64,000 nt of DNA, from NCBI RefSeq assembly GCF_040717535.1, contig NZ_JBFEFI010000001.1:1054001-1118000 (forward strand), written 5' to 3'. The position numbers and the translations under genes are program-made. The notes under the pieces are model-generated. The model saw only the letters and a list, made by a program, of their open reading frames with translations, made no database searches and was not told the DNA's origin. Positions 18,933 through 28,952 of the stretch are shown here, one piece after another; positions within the stretch are counted from its first letter, which is position 1, and each line of letters starts with the position of its first letter. This DNA comes from Thalassoglobus sp. JC818. GTDB lineage: Bacteria > Planctomycetota > Planctomycetia > Planctomycetales > Planctomycetaceae.

Positions 18933-19589
18933 TTATGACTGAGACGGCTGTGAAACAGCTTCTCGATTTGTGGATTCGGTTTCGAACTGGCTGACATACC
19001 AGTCGATGAACAACGCGGCAGCCTGCTGTGGCGGAAGTGTGTGATCGACAACGAAGTCTGCCCTGTTTTTCTTCTCTGTCAAACTTAGCTGACTTGCTTC
19101 GCGCTTTGCGAATTCTTCCGGTGTCCATCCGCGCTTTTGGACCCGTTCCAGACGCACCTGTTCAGGAACATCCAGAAACACGACGGCATCGCAAACACTG
19201 ACCCAGCCAGCTTCGATCATGAGCGCCGCATCGAGGAAAATGACCTCAGCCTCTAAATCTGATCTCATCTCCTGAAGTTGTTCTTCGAGGAGTCTTCGTA
19301 TTTCCGGGTGAACAATTTGATTCAGTTGCAAACGTGCAGACTGCTGTTTCTCTTCAGTTCCAAACACCTGACGGGCCAGTGCAGACCGCACGACTTCGCC
19401 AGAGCTATCAAAAATGCCGTCTCCGAAATTCTCTCGAAGCTGCGATTTGACGGAATCAATGCGAAGGACCTGATGCCCGACCTGATCTGCATCCAAAATC
19501 CGAGCGTTCAGCTGTTCGCCGACTGCGCGCGTAAAGGTCGTCTTACCTGAGCCAATTCCACCGATCACACCGATCACAGGAATCGACAA
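18933..19589 (-). CDS. coaE: Dephospho-CoA kinase
   Basis: About 218 residues; phosphorylates the 3'-OH of dephospho-CoA in the last step of coenzyme A synthesis in the cytosol. Key features are the P-loop GGIGSGKTT, the substrate region DADQVGHQVL, and VHPEIRRLLEEQL. FLDAALMIEAGW lies where relatives have a DxPLLxE motif, and the C-terminus holds LDVPEQVRLERVQKR. No ATG exists before the P-loop. TTG 19589 is preferred because AAAGGA sits about 7 bases upstream and the protein then starts like other CoaE enzymes; TTG 19631 would add 14 residues with no ribosome site. The C-terminal 20 residues are a polar tail. It lies upstream of rho on the same strand. Confidence 0.93.
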   Translation of the reverse strand: MSIPVIGVIGGIGSGKTTFTRAVGEQLNARILDADQVGHQVLRIDSVKSQLRENFGDGIFDSSGEVVRSALARQVFGTEEKQQSARLQLNQIVHPEIRRLLEEQLQEMRSDLEAEVIFLDAALMIEAGWVSVCDAVVFLDVPEQVRLERVQKRGWTPEEFAKREASQLSLTEKKNRADFVVDHTLPPQQAAALFIDWYVSQFETESTNREAVSQPSQS

Positions 19590-20150
19590 AGGCTGATCCT
19601 TTGCACGGAAATGGGACTGCTGAGTTTTCAAGTTTTGAGTTTGGAGAAATGTGTGAAGGAAGGGAGGAACAGTCGCAAATTGATCTCAGGCTGAACCTGA
19701 ATGATTGCATGGACCAAGGCACAACATGGGAAGTCTCAGAAACGACGCCACACGAGGTGCTGCTGAATTGAAATCAGCGGTCTCGATCTTTAGTTGATTC
19801 GTTATGAGTCAGTTCTGATTGAGTGGATTCAGATGATCTGTCAATCCGTCGACGGGTGAGGTGAAACTCCAGTTTCAGGGTAGACAGAATTCGAGCTGAA
19901 AAGACCCTGACTCTATGGTCGCTCGCCAAATCGCAAATGTCAATCATCTGTTTCCCTATCCGGATCGAATTTCTCAATCGGAATGGTTGGCAATCGGGTC
20001 TCAGCAGCGCAAGATGCAGATGATTGTGACGAAAATTCCGGGAACCTTCTCCCGAAGAGTTTCGTCTCACGGATGGTGAATCAAAGAAACGGGCTGATTT
20101 CAGACGGGTATTCCGCAAATCTGGAAAAACAGCCTCGACAGGATGCAAAC
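19590..20150. other. Divergent gap of about 560 bases
   Basis: Between coaE (minus) and the alpha-2-macroglobulin-like gene (plus). A plus-strand frame runs in from 19983 but is not signal-like until the ATG at 20151. A minus-strand frame (19774-20163) is Arg/Ser-rich and looks non-coding. Apart from the two promoters that must be here, nothing is recognised. Confidence 0.45.
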
Positions 20151-23100
20151 ATGTCTCGACCAACTTTCGCGGTGCTTCTTCTCTTTCTTTGCGGAGTGTC
20201 CCTGCTGGGAGTCTTCAGAATTCAGGCCCAGACACCAAATCTTGAGCAACAGCGTTCCGAGGCAGCGAAGCTGTTCAAAGATGGCCAGTACAAGGAGGCA
20301 CTCACAATTTTTGTGGGGCTCGTGAAGTCTGAGGAAAACTCTGGGGCGACGCTGGCATACGATCTCAAGAGTGCAGCAAATTGTTACCGAAAGCTTCAAC
20401 AAATGCACGAACTCGACGATCTTCTGGCAGTGATGATCAGCACTCACCCTGAGGATTGGAGGGGCTATTGGACAGCTGCACAAGAACTACAGATAGGCCC
20501 ATCGAACGGAGTTGTCGTCGCAGGCGAATTTCGACGGGGAAATCAGCGGGGTGGCGGCGAGTACGCATCAGTCGAAGATCGGGATCGGGTTCAATCGCTT
20601 CGCTGGATGATGGAAGCCAAGCGGCTCATGCCGACCGAAGTGACTCCTGAAGAACAAGCCAATTTCTACGAGTTCTTCGCCAGCATTTATGCGGATGGTC
20701 GATTGGGAACACACTCCTGGTTGCTGCAAGACTCCACATCGCTCGAGGAACTTCCAGAGCCGGAAATCGGATATCAATACAACTATCGCTCACGGAAAGA
20801 TCGTGCAGCTCCAGTCGATGAAAACGGCCAACCCATCTTTTTCACCGTTCCTTCGTCTCTGGAAGATGCGAAATCAGACGGCGAACGCTGGCGCTGGTGT
20901 TTGCAACAAGCTGCTGAGCAGGACCCGTCACGAAAGGCTCGTCTCGACTTCAACTTCGCAGAGTTCGCCCGATCTCAATTCGGCGTGCCCACTCTCAGAC
21001 GCTGGGGGATCGATCTCAGCGGCCTCGACTCGAAAGATGAAGCCTCCGCAGAATCAAAAACTTGGCAACTCCCCACACTGGGAGAAGACGAAACAATCGC
21101 TCGACTGGCCACGGGGACTCTTCGCTTCAAACTTCCGGAAGATTACGACTTCATCGGGAACCTTCGGAAAATCAGCGAAAGCGACAACAAAGCCGATTCC
21201 GAACGCGCTTTGCTCTTGTTGGCGCAAGTCTTCGAAGACCGGCTTCAATACGACACCGCAGCTGAAGTCTGGAAGTTAGCAATTGAACGCCACGGTCCCG
21301 GAAGACAGAACTACCGACAAAACCGGCTCGACCAAATTGTCAACAACTGGGGACAGTTCGAGTCCGTTCAAAGCCAGGCATCCGGGGTCGGAGCCAAGAT
21401 CGACTACCGGTTCCGCAACGGAGACCTCGTTCATTTCGCTGCTCAGGAAATCAAAGTCCCAGAGTTGATCAAAGACATTCAAATCTACCTGAAGACATCG
21501 CCCAAAGAACTCGACTGGCAAAAGCTTCAGGTGGAAAACATCGGCTACCGTCTTGTTTCCGAAAACGAAACGAAATATCTGGGTAAAACGGTCGCTGCCT
21601 GGTCGGTCGACCTCGAACCTCGCGAAAATCACTTTGACCGGCGAACGACAATCTCCACGCCATTGCAGAACGCGGGAGCCTACCTGCTGACTGCGAAGAT
21701 GAACGACGGCAACACCAGCCGCATCATTATTTGGCTCGACAACACAGCGATCGTCAAGAAACAGCTCAACGGACGGTCAATGTATTTTGTCGCTGATGCT
21801 ACGACCGGAGAACCACTCAACAAAATCCCGGTTGAGTTCTTCGGATGGAAGCAGGAGCAAGTTCCGAACACCGTTCGAGACTACGCGATTTCAGTCAAAC
21901 AACACGCCGAGTTCACCAACGAAGACGGAGTTATCCTCGCTGACGAAAAGCTGCTCTCGGACGACATGCGATGGATGGCCATCGTTCAAACCGATGACAA
22001 ACGCTTTGCCTACCTCGGATTCAGCGGCGTTTGGTACGGCGATTATCAACGCTCGAGATACGACCAGCAGAAAGTTTACGTCGTCACCGATCGTCCGGTT
22101 TACCGTCCAGAACAAAAGGTCGAATTCAAGTTCTGGATGCGTGAAGTCACTTACGAAAAGACAGACGCTGAGCGATTCGCCAATCAGGAATTCACCGTTC
22201 GAATCAGCGACCCGCAAGGGACGGAAGTCTTCAAACAGCGGATGACCACGGACAAATTCGGCGGACTCGCAGGTAGCTACGATTTACCAGAAGGTGCCAC
22301 TCTCGGAAACTATTATCTTTCGATTGATCACGAACGAGGCATCAGCGGCGGCAATTCATTCCGAGTGGAAGAGTACAAGAAGCCTGAATTCGAAGTGACC
22401 ATCGATGCTCCCCAGAAACCAGTCGCACTCGGCGAACCGATCCAAGCGACGATTTCAGCTCGATACTTCTTCGGAGCCCCAGTCACGAACGCCAAAGTTC
22501 AATTCAAAGTCGAAAGATCAAAACACGACTCGCGCTGGTTCCCTGTCACTCGCTGGGACTGGCTTTACGGCAGCGGATTCTGGTGGTTTGCATCGGAGTA
22601 TCAATGGTACCCCGGTTTCAGTCGATGGGGCTCGCTGCCGCCGATTCCCGGTTGGTGGAACTGGAACCCGGATCCCCCCGAACTGGTTCTTGATCAGGAA
22701 GTCGAAATCGGTCCCGACGGAACCGTTCAAGTCGACATCGATACCTCACTCGCAAAAGCGCTGCATGGGGATAGCGACCACGAATACAAAATCACTGCCG
22801 AAGTGACCGATGCCTCTCGACGCACAATCGTCGGCTCCGGATCAGTCCTTGTGGCTCGAGAACCTTTCAAGGTCTTTGCATGGACGACTCGCGGGCATTA
22901 CTCCGTCGGAAATGTCGTCGACGCTGAGTTTCAAGCTCGCACGGTCGACGGGCAAGGTGTTCAAGGAACGGGAAGTCTCAAACTTCAGCAGATTTCTTAC
23001 GACGAAAACGGAATTCCCCAAGAAAAGACCGTTGAAGAATGGGAACTCAACACTGACGAAGACGGGAAAGCTTCACAAAAAATCAACGCTCAGTCCGCCG

Positions 23101-26100
23101 GGCAGTATCGCCTCTCGTACTCCGTCACCGCGGACGACAAGACAATTGAAGGAGCCTGCCTGTTCGTGATTCGCGGAGCCGGATTCGACGGCTCTGATTT
23201 CCGCTTCAATGACCTCGAACTGGTTCTCAACAAACAAACGTACTCACCCGGTGAAGAGATCGAACTTCTCGTGAACACCAACCGGATCGGCTCGACGGTC
23301 CTGCTGTTCGTGCGAGCAGAGAACGGACTGGCCCCGGCCAAACCGCAAATCTTGCGTCTGGATGGCAAGAGCACCGTCGTCCCCATTGAAGTCGTCGATC
23401 GCGACATGCCGAATTTCTTCATCGAAGCGATCACCATTTCCAACGGGGAACTGCATACCGCCGTTCAGGAAGTCGTCGTTCCGCCTCAGGATCGAATCAT
23501 CAATGTTGAGATCCTGACCGAAACCGAAAAGTTCCGGCCCGGACAACAAGCTGACATTCAAGTCAAATTCACTGACGACGAAGGCAAACCTTTCGAAGGT
23601 TCACTCGTCATGAGCGTGTACGACCGCGCGGTCGAGTACATCTCCGGTGGCTCGAACGTGACCGAGATCCGTGAATTCTTCTGGAAGTGGAAACGGAATC
23701 ACTACCCAAATTCTGAACACAACCTAAGCAAGTATTTTGGATTGCTCACGAAGTCCGGAGAAATCCTGATGGGGAACATCGGGATCTTTGGCGGTGAAGT
23801 TGCAGACACTGACAAACTTGCCAAGCGCAAACTGGAGTTAGCTGATGGAGCTCCTCAAGGCAGGGGTGGTCGATTGATGAGTACACGAGCGATGCCTGCT
23901 CCGATGTCAGCTGCCGGAGGAGAAGTCGCGGAATCGATGGTCGCAGATTTTGCAGCAGAAGCCCCTGCCGAAGCTGAGATGGTCGCACCAACAGTTCGAA
24001 CTAACTTCGCCGACACCGCTTTCTGGAAAGCAGATCTCTCAACCAATCACGACGGAATCGCTGAAGTCTCATTCACGATGCCGGAAAATCTTTCCTCATG
24101 GAAAATGCGTGCCTGGGGCTTGGGAGAGGGCACGGCAGTCGGTGAAGCAACCACTGAAGTTGTCACGTCGAAAGACTTCGTCGTTCGACTCCAGGCTCCG
24201 CGATTCTTCGTCGAGAAAGACGAGGTCGTGATTTCTGCAGTTGTTCACAACTATCTGGAAACCGCCAAACAAGCTGAAGTCTCACTCGACCTCAGTGGCG
24301 ATACTCTCAAGTTCCTCTCTCCCGACGATCAACAACAGACCGTTCAAATCACAGCGGGTGGGGAAGCACGCATCGACTGGCGAGTTAAAGCAGTCGCTGA
24401 GGGAACCGCCACAATCACTGCACAAGGACTGACCGACGAAGAGTCGGATGCGATGAAAATGTCATTCCCGGTGTATTTGCATGGGTTTGAAAAGTTCGAG
24501 TCGTTCGCCGGAGTCATTCGTCCGGAAGACACAAGCGATCGGATCGTCATCGTTGTCCCCGAAGAGAGACGCCCCGAACAGACCCGGCTTGAAATTCGGT
24601 ACTCGCCGACTCTTGCTGGAGCAATGGTGGATGCTCTCCCCTACCTCGCCGAATATCCATATGGCTGCACCGAACAAACTCTCAACCGGTTCGTGCCGAC
24701 GGTCATCACGCAGGGCATCTTGCGTCGCATGGGATTAAATCTTGCAGAGATCAAGGAGAAACGTACCAACCTGAACGCCCAGGAAATTGGCGATCCGAAT
24801 GAACGTGCAACTCGCTGGAAACACTTCGACCGAAACCCTGTTTTCGACGAAGCCGAGCTCACACGGATGGTCAAGAAGGGAGTTCAGGATCTCACCTCGA
24901 TGCAGAATTCCGACGGTGGATGGGGATGGTTCTCTGGTTATGGAGAACGTTCTTATCCGCACACGACAGCGGTTGTTGTCCACGGGCTGCAACAAGCTGC
25001 GAAGAACGATATTGCGATTGTCGATGGAATTATCGAGAAGGGAATTGCGTGGCTCACTAAGTATCAACTTGAGCAGGTCGAATTGCTGGAGGAAGGAGAT
25101 CGACAGACTGAGAACCCGAGTCGCAAGCGTCATCGAACGCAAGCGAGTAACCTCGACGCTCTCATCTTCTCTGTTCTCGTCGACGCTGGCGAAGTCAATC
25201 AGTCGATGCAGAACTTTCTCTATCGCGACCGTCTGAAACTTTCACTGTACGGTCAGGCACTCACTGGTCTCGCTCTCGACAAGATCGGCGCCAATGAACA
25301 ACGCGACATGATCGTGCGCAACATCGATCAATTCGTGACCGTCGATGACGAAAACCAGACCGCCTATATCGATTTGCCGAACAACGCATACTGGTGGAAT
25401 TGGTATGGCAGTTCGATTGAAGCGAACGCTCAATACCTCAAGCTGCTCTGCCGGATCGCACCGCAAGCCCCCAAAACTTCCGGTCTTGTGAAGTTCATTT
25501 TGAACAACCGTAAGCACGGCTCGTACTGGACCAACACCCGAGATACTGCCTACTGCATTGAAGCACTGGCTGAGTACCTCGAAGCGACGAACGAACTGAA
25601 GCCAGACATGACCGTTGAAGTCTTCATTGACGGAGAACGCAAGCAGTCAGTCGAAATCACCTCAGACAATCTGTTTACCTTCGAGAATGCATTCGTGATC
25701 GAAGGAGCGGATCTAACCTCGGGTGAGCACACCATCGAACTTCGCAAATCCGGCACCGGCCCGCTGTATCACAACGCGTACCTGACGAATTTCTCGCTTG
25801 AAGATTTCATCACGAAAGCCGGCCTGGAAGTCAAAGTTCAACGCACGTTCTATCGACTCGTTCAGGACGAGAGTGCCAGCTCGGTCGTGTCCGGAAGTCG
25901 AGGTCAAGTCGTCGACCAGAAATCATTGAAATACGACCGAGTCCTTCTCGAGAATCTCAGCGATGTGAAAAGCGGAGACCTGATTGAAGTCGAACTCGAG
26001 ATCGATTCGAAGAACGACTACGAATACGTCATTTTCGAAGACCTCAAAGCTGCTGGAACCGAGCCAGTTGACCTGAGGAGTGGCTACACGAGCGGTGGCC

Positions 26101-26306
26101 TCGGAGCGTATGTCGAATTCCGGGACGAACGAGTCGCCTTCTTCATGCGAACTCTGGAACGGGGCAAACATTCGGTGAGCTATCGTCTTCGAGCAGAGAT
26201 CCCCGGACAATTCAGCGCCCTCCCCGCTCGGGCATACGCCATGTACGCCCCCGAACTTAGGGGAAATTCCGACGAGTTCAAGCTGATCATCGAAGACACT
26301 GAGTAG
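20151..26306 (+). CDS. Alpha-2-macroglobulin family protein with thioester motif
   Basis: 2,051 residues from ATG 20151, which begins a good signal peptide (MSRPTFAVLLLFLCGVSLLG, cleavage near IQAQ) with AGGA upstream; the frame starts earlier at 19983 but without a signal. Order: a TPR-like helical start (RSEAAKLFKDGQYKEAL...), MG2-like domains (VYVVTDRPVYRPEQKVEFKF), a Trp/Tyr/Pro-rich insert around residues 790-850, the bait-like region, and the A2M domain (FWKADLSTNHDGIAEVSFTMP). Next come the thioester motif YGCTEQ with Cys1506, the complement-like helical domain (MQNSDGGWGWFSG), and a receptor-binding-type C-terminus. Such proteins trap proteases in the periplasm or at the surface. No penicillin-binding protein 1C gene is adjacent, unlike the enterobacterial arrangement. 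Confidence 0.93.
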   Translation: MSRPTFAVLLLFLCGVSLLGVFRIQAQTPNLEQQRSEAAKLFKDGQYKEALTIFVGLVKSEENSGATLAYDLKSAANCYRKLQQMHELDDLLAVMISTHPEDWRGYWTAAQELQIGPSNGVVVAGEFRRGNQRGGGEYASVEDRDRVQSLRWMMEAKRLMPTEVTPEEQANFYEFFASIYADGRLGTHSWLLQDSTSLEELPEPEIGYQYNYRSRKDRAAPVDENGQPIFFTVPSSLEDAKSDGERWRWCLQQAAEQDPSRKARLDFNFAEFARSQFGVPTLRRWGIDLSGLDSKDEASAESKTWQLPTLGEDETIARLATGTLRFKLPEDYDFIGNLRKISESDNKADSERALLLLAQVFEDRLQYDTAAEVWKLAIERHGPGRQNYRQNRLDQIVNNWGQFESVQSQASGVGAKIDYRFRNGDLVHFAAQEIKVPELIKDIQIYLKTSPKELDWQKLQVENIGYRLVSENETKYLGKTVAAWSVDLEPRENHFDRRTTISTPLQNAGAYLLTAKMNDGNTSRIIIWLDNTAIVKKQLNGRSMYFVADATTGEPLNKIPVEFFGWKQEQVPNTVRDYAISVKQHAEFTNEDGVILADEKLLSDDMRWMAIVQTDDKRFAYLGFSGVWYGDYQRSRYDQQKVYVVTDRPVYRPEQKVEFKFWMREVTYEKTDAERFANQEFTVRISDPQGTEVFKQRMTTDKFGGLAGSYDLPEGATLGNYYLSIDHERGISGGNSFRVEEYKKPEFEVTIDAPQKPVALGEPIQATISARYFFGAPVTNAKVQFKVERSKHDSRWFPVTRWDWLYGSGFWWFASEYQWYPGFSRWGSLPPIPGWWNWNPDPPELVLDQEVEIGPDGTVQVDIDTSLAKALHGDSDHEYKITAEVTDASRRTIVGSGSVLVAREPFKVFAWTTRGHYSVGNVVDAEFQARTVDGQGVQGTGSLKLQQISYDENGIPQEKTVEEWELNTDEDGKASQKINAQSAGQYRLSYSVTADDKTIEGACLFVIRGAGFDGSDFRFNDLELVLNKQTYSPGEEIELLVNTNRIGSTVLLFVRAENGLAPAKPQILRLDGKSTVVPIEVVDRDMPNFFIEAITISNGELHTAVQEVVVPPQDRIINVEILTETEKFRPGQQADIQVKFTDDEGKPFEGSLVMSVYDRAVEYISGGSNVTEIREFFWKWKRNHYPNSEHNLSKYFGLLTKSGEILMGNIGIFGGEVADTDKLAKRKLELADGAPQGRGGRLMSTRAMPAPMSAAGGEVAESMVADFAAEAPAEAEMVAPTVRTNFADTAFWKADLSTNHDGIAEVSFTMPENLSSWKMRAWGLGEGTAVGEATTEVVTSKDFVVRLQAPRFFVEKDEVVISAVVHNYLETAKQAEVSLDLSGDTLKFLSPDDQQQTVQITAGGEARIDWRVKAVAEGTATITAQGLTDEESDAMKMSFPVYLHGFEKFESFAGVIRPEDTSDRIVIVVPEERRPEQTRLEIRYSPTLAGAMVDALPYLAEYPYGCTEQTLNRFVPTVITQGILRRMGLNLAEIKEKRTNLNAQEIGDPNERATRWKHFDRNPVFDEAELTRMVKKGVQDLTSMQNSDGGWGWFSGYGERSYPHTTAVVVHGLQQAAKNDIAIVDGIIEKGIAWLTKYQLEQVELLEEGDRQTENPSRKRHRTQASNLDALIFSVLVDAGEVNQSMQNFLYRDRLKLSLYGQALTGLALDKIGANEQRDMIVRNIDQFVTVDDENQTAYIDLPNNAYWWNWYGSSIEANAQYLKLLCRIAPQAPKTSGLVKFILNNRKHGSYWTNTRDTAYCIEALAEYLEATNELKPDMTVEVFIDGERKQSVEITSDNLFTFENAFVIEGADLTSGEHTIELRKSGTGPLYHNAYLTNFSLEDFITKAGLEVKVQRTFYRLVQDESASSVVSGSRGQVVDQKSLKYDRVLLENLSDVKSGDLIEVELEIDSKNDYEYVIFEDLKAAGTEPVDLRSGYTSGGLGAYVEFRDERVAFFMRTLERGKHSVSYRLRAEIPGQFSALPARAYAMYAPELRGNSDEFKLIIEDTE

Positions 26307-26328
26307 TCCAAGTGATGCATCAAAAAAG

Positions 26329-26359
26329 AAAGGACGCCAGAGCAATTCTGGCGTCCTTT
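26329..26359 (+). terminator. Terminator after the alpha-2-macroglobulin-like gene
   Basis: A 13-base stem AAAGGACGCCAGA / TCTGGCGTCCTTT with a 5-base loop, followed by TGTTTT. It starts 22 bases after the stop at 26306. The A-run on its left could make it bidirectional, serving the sulfatase gene that converges from the right. Confidence 0.88.
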
Positions 26360-26401
26360 TGTTTTGAACTCGCGTAACGCTCGATGTTCAATCGCTGAAA
26401 C

Positions 26402-26454
26402 AGTTGGGCAAAGTTCTCTTGCCAGCAACTCAATTGCGAGAGCAACTCGCTCTA
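26402..26454 (+). repeat. Dispersed intergenic repeat, degenerate copy E
   Basis: The right end AGAGCAACTCGCTCTA (26439-26454) is a near copy of the AGAGCAACTTGCTCTA end of the repeat family; the rest is diverged. As in other copies, the terminal TAG on the minus strand is the stop codon of the adjoining gene, here the sulfatase ending at 26452. Confidence 0.5.
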
Positions 26455-27882
26455 GTTGGAAGAGCTATCAACGTCCTCTTTCCAGAGTCCGTCGCGAATC
26501 AGGGATTCGGTCATCTTCTCCACAACTTCTGAATGTTGAGCGGAGAGATCTGTCTCTTCACCTGGATCAGTTGTGACATCATAGAGCTTCCACTCTCCGG
26601 GAGACGCCAAGTCTGCGTCGCGGTTTGGTTTGTCCGGATAGCGGACAAGTTTCCACTTACCTGATCGAACGCCAACACTTGTGCGACCCTCCTGGCTCGC
26701 GAAATAAAGGTACTCGTGTCGCTTTTGGTCAGCATCATTTCCGAGCAGCGTTGGAGCGTAGGAAATTCCATCAATCCCGTCGGGAGTTTCCGCACCAGCC
26801 AGTTCGCACGCTGTCGGCAGGAAATCATAAAATGCAGAAGGGAGATCGCTGGTTTTTCCAGCTGGAACAGTTCCCGGCCAGCGTGCGATGAAAGGAACTC
26901 GAATTCCGCCCTCGTGCATCGATCGCTTGTACCCCTGCAGCGGGCCATTGGAGTCAAAGAACTCGTGCTTGTGGCCTCCTTCTTCGTGAGGTCCATTATC
27001 TGACGTGAAGATGATGAGCGTCTTTTCAGTCAAGTCGAGATCATCCAGCAGCGCCATCAACCGTCCCACGTCGCGATCCATGTGCGTGATCATCGCTGCA
27101 AATCCTTTCTCCGGATTCGGCCAGTCACGATCTTTGTAGATCCCGTAGTCAGGCACCTCCATCCCATCGCCAACAGCACGTCCGCCCTCGTTATTCGCGT
27201 GTGGAATCGTCCAATGGATGTGAAGCAAGAAAGGTTCGGCGGCGTTCTCTTTGACGAACTTGAAGGCCGCATCTGTCATGAAATCATGTGAGTAACTGAC
27301 CCTGACCGATGAAACGCGACCGCGACCGTTTTCGTAGTCTCCGATGACGTTTCCGGGGAGTGTGACTTGTTTCTTGTTCTCCCAGAGAAACGTTGGATAA
27401 AAGTTGTGGGCATTGCTTTGATTCAAGTAGCCGAACCAGTAATCAAACCCGTTATTGTTGGGATGTCCCGGGTTGTTGATTTCGTCAGGAGTGTCCACAT
27501 TCCCCAAAGCCCATTTTCCAACTCCACCGGTTCGATAGCCAACTTTCTTAAGCTGTTGACTGACTGTTGCTTCCATCCCGGTCAGGCTGCGAGGTCGATT
27601 TCCGATGAGTCCGGTCGTTCCACAATGCTGACCGGTCCAAAGCACTAGTCGTGATGGTCGACAGACGGTGTGCCCGGAATAGTGATCAGTGAAACGCATT
27701 CCCTGACTGGCCAGCCGATCGATGTTGGGGGTTTCGATCACCTCTTGCCCATAGCACCCCAAGTCTCCGTACCCCAGATCATCCGTCATGATGTAGATGA
27801 TGTTCGGGCGATCGGCAGCTTGAAGCAGACCAATGGTGATGAAAAGCTGTAAGCCGAATACGGTCAGAATGAACTTTAACAA
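26452..27882 (-). CDS. Secreted sulfatase (arylsulfatase-like)
   Basis: 476 residues with a signal peptide (FILTVFGLQLFITIGLLQAAD). It starts at TTG 27882: no ATG is available, and GAGGAG lies 6 bases upstream. Sulfatase motifs are NIIYIMTDDLGYGDLGCYGQ (metal site), C-R-P-S-R in HTVCRPSRLVLWTGQ (formylglycine site), GKWALG, HWTIPHANN and IIFTSDNGPHEEGGH. The overall pattern is closest to arylsulfatase A-type enzymes acting on sulfated sugars. It is the last gene of a seven-gene minus-strand series that also encodes a symporter, an aldolase and an oxidoreductase, which fits use of a sulfated carbohydrate. The stop codon is shared with repeat copy E. Confidence 0.93.
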   Translation of the reverse strand: MLKFILTVFGLQLFITIGLLQAADRPNIIYIMTDDLGYGDLGCYGQEVIETPNIDRLASQGMRFTDHYSGHTVCRPSRLVLWTGQHCGTTGLIGNRPRSLTGMEATVSQQLKKVGYRTGGVGKWALGNVDTPDEINNPGHPNNNGFDYWFGYLNQSNAHNFYPTFLWENKKQVTLPGNVIGDYENGRGRVSSVRVSYSHDFMTDAAFKFVKENAAEPFLLHIHWTIPHANNEGGRAVGDGMEVPDYGIYKDRDWPNPEKGFAAMITHMDRDVGRLMALLDDLDLTEKTLIIFTSDNGPHEEGGHKHEFFDSNGPLQGYKRSMHEGGIRVPFIARWPGTVPAGKTSDLPSAFYDFLPTACELAGAETPDGIDGISYAPTLLGNDADQKRHEYLYFASQEGRTSVGVRSGKWKLVRYPDKPNRDADLASPGEWKLYDVTTDPGEETDLSAQHSEVVEKMTESLIRDGLWKEDVDSSSN

Positions 27883-27942
27883 TAGAGACTCCTCATGTAG
27901 CGATCTTCGTGAAAGCCCGCTGCCCGAACAATTTCCGATGGA

Positions 27943-28830
27943 TCAGGCTTTTGGTTGAGAGAGAACGAGCAATGTTTGCGCAGCCCGGATGCGAGCGTCG
28001 AGATAATCGTCCTCTAACAACTGCAGAAGCAACTCTTTCGCTTCAGTCGCTCGTGCGTCACCTGCGAATGTGGCTGCATACGTCCGAATTGCGGGGTCAT
28101 CGTCGCTCAGATTGTCGATCAATGCTTGCATTCCTGCTTCATCACCCAGAGTTGCCAACGCATGCTCATTGTAAGCTTTGACCAGCGGATCATTCGCGCG
28201 TTTGACGTTTCGACGCATTTGTCGAACGTCCGATTGATCACCAATCCGGGCCAGAATCCAGGCTGCGATGCGGAACGTCTGTTCGTCGTCGCTCTTTAAC
28301 TCTCGACGCAGCAGCTTCATGGCTCGCTCATCACCAGACCGTGCCAGTGCGGCAGCTGCCATGAGCTTGGTCTTCATGTCGGTGGTCGTTCTCAGCACCT
28401 GCTTCAGCCCTTTTCCGTTGCCGATCGCGTCGACCTTGAACAAACTTTCGGCCGCGTGCGTATGACCGTATGTGTCTTCCTTGTCGAGGATTTCGAGCAT
28501 CGTCGCTGTGTACTCAGTCGCTCCAGCCCGAACGAGTTCGCGTGCGAGGCCGCAGCGTTTCTGATCGTCAGTTTCAGCTGGCAATTTTGGCTCGAGGGCT
28601 TCGCGAACTTCATCCCCGTAACCGGCGAGAGTAAGTGCCTCTGCGGCATGCATCGCAGGCCAGAACTCGTCGGAGGCCATCGCCTCTCGCAAGATTTTGA
28701 GGCACTGTTCCTCCTGAGCATCGGTCAACTGAATCGTTTCACGGGCAGCCAGCGCTCCTTCACCACCGTTGACACTTCCGAACGGTGAGACAAGCAGAGC
28801 CACTGAGCACATCAACAGGAGATTTTTCAT
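27943..28830 (-). CDS. Secreted HEAT-repeat protein
   Basis: 295 residues: a signal peptide (MKNLLLMCSVALLVSPFGSVNG) followed by about eight alpha-helical HEAT-like units with the A-x-x-L...G.....A..L pattern. Examples are WPAMHAAEALTLAGYGDE, KLMAAAALARSGDERAMKLL, FRIAAWILARIGDQSD and IRTYAATFAGDARATEAKELL. Such scaffolds bind partners; there are no catalytic residues to point to. It lies 60 bases upstream of the sulfatase and 122 bases after the aldolase, so it is likely transcribed with them. It may assist assembly or anchoring of periplasmic enzymes, but that is inference from position. Confidence 0.82.
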   Translation of the reverse strand: MKNLLLMCSVALLVSPFGSVNGGEGALAARETIQLTDAQEEQCLKILREAMASDEFWPAMHAAEALTLAGYGDEVREALEPKLPAETDDQKRCGLARELVRAGATEYTATMLEILDKEDTYGHTHAAESLFKVDAIGNGKGLKQVLRTTTDMKTKLMAAAALARSGDERAMKLLRRELKSDDEQTFRIAAWILARIGDQSDVRQMRRNVKRANDPLVKAYNEHALATLGDEAGMQALIDNLSDDDPAIRTYAATFAGDARATEAKELLLQLLEDDYLDARIRAAQTLLVLSQPKA

Positions 28831-28952
28831 CGATCAACTTTTTCGTGAGTTGAGAAATCGGTGCAGACATTCACATTACAAATCTTCGATGCATTTGTCT
28901 GCCTTCGCAACCGACAAACCGCTACTCGATGAATTCAGCCAACGATTTCGAA

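Noticed and set aside
19774-20163. 129-codon minus-strand frame in the coaE / alpha-2-macroglobulin gap
   Set aside because: Arg/Ser-rich and overlaps the signal-peptide start of the alpha-2-macroglobulin-like gene; likely non-coding.
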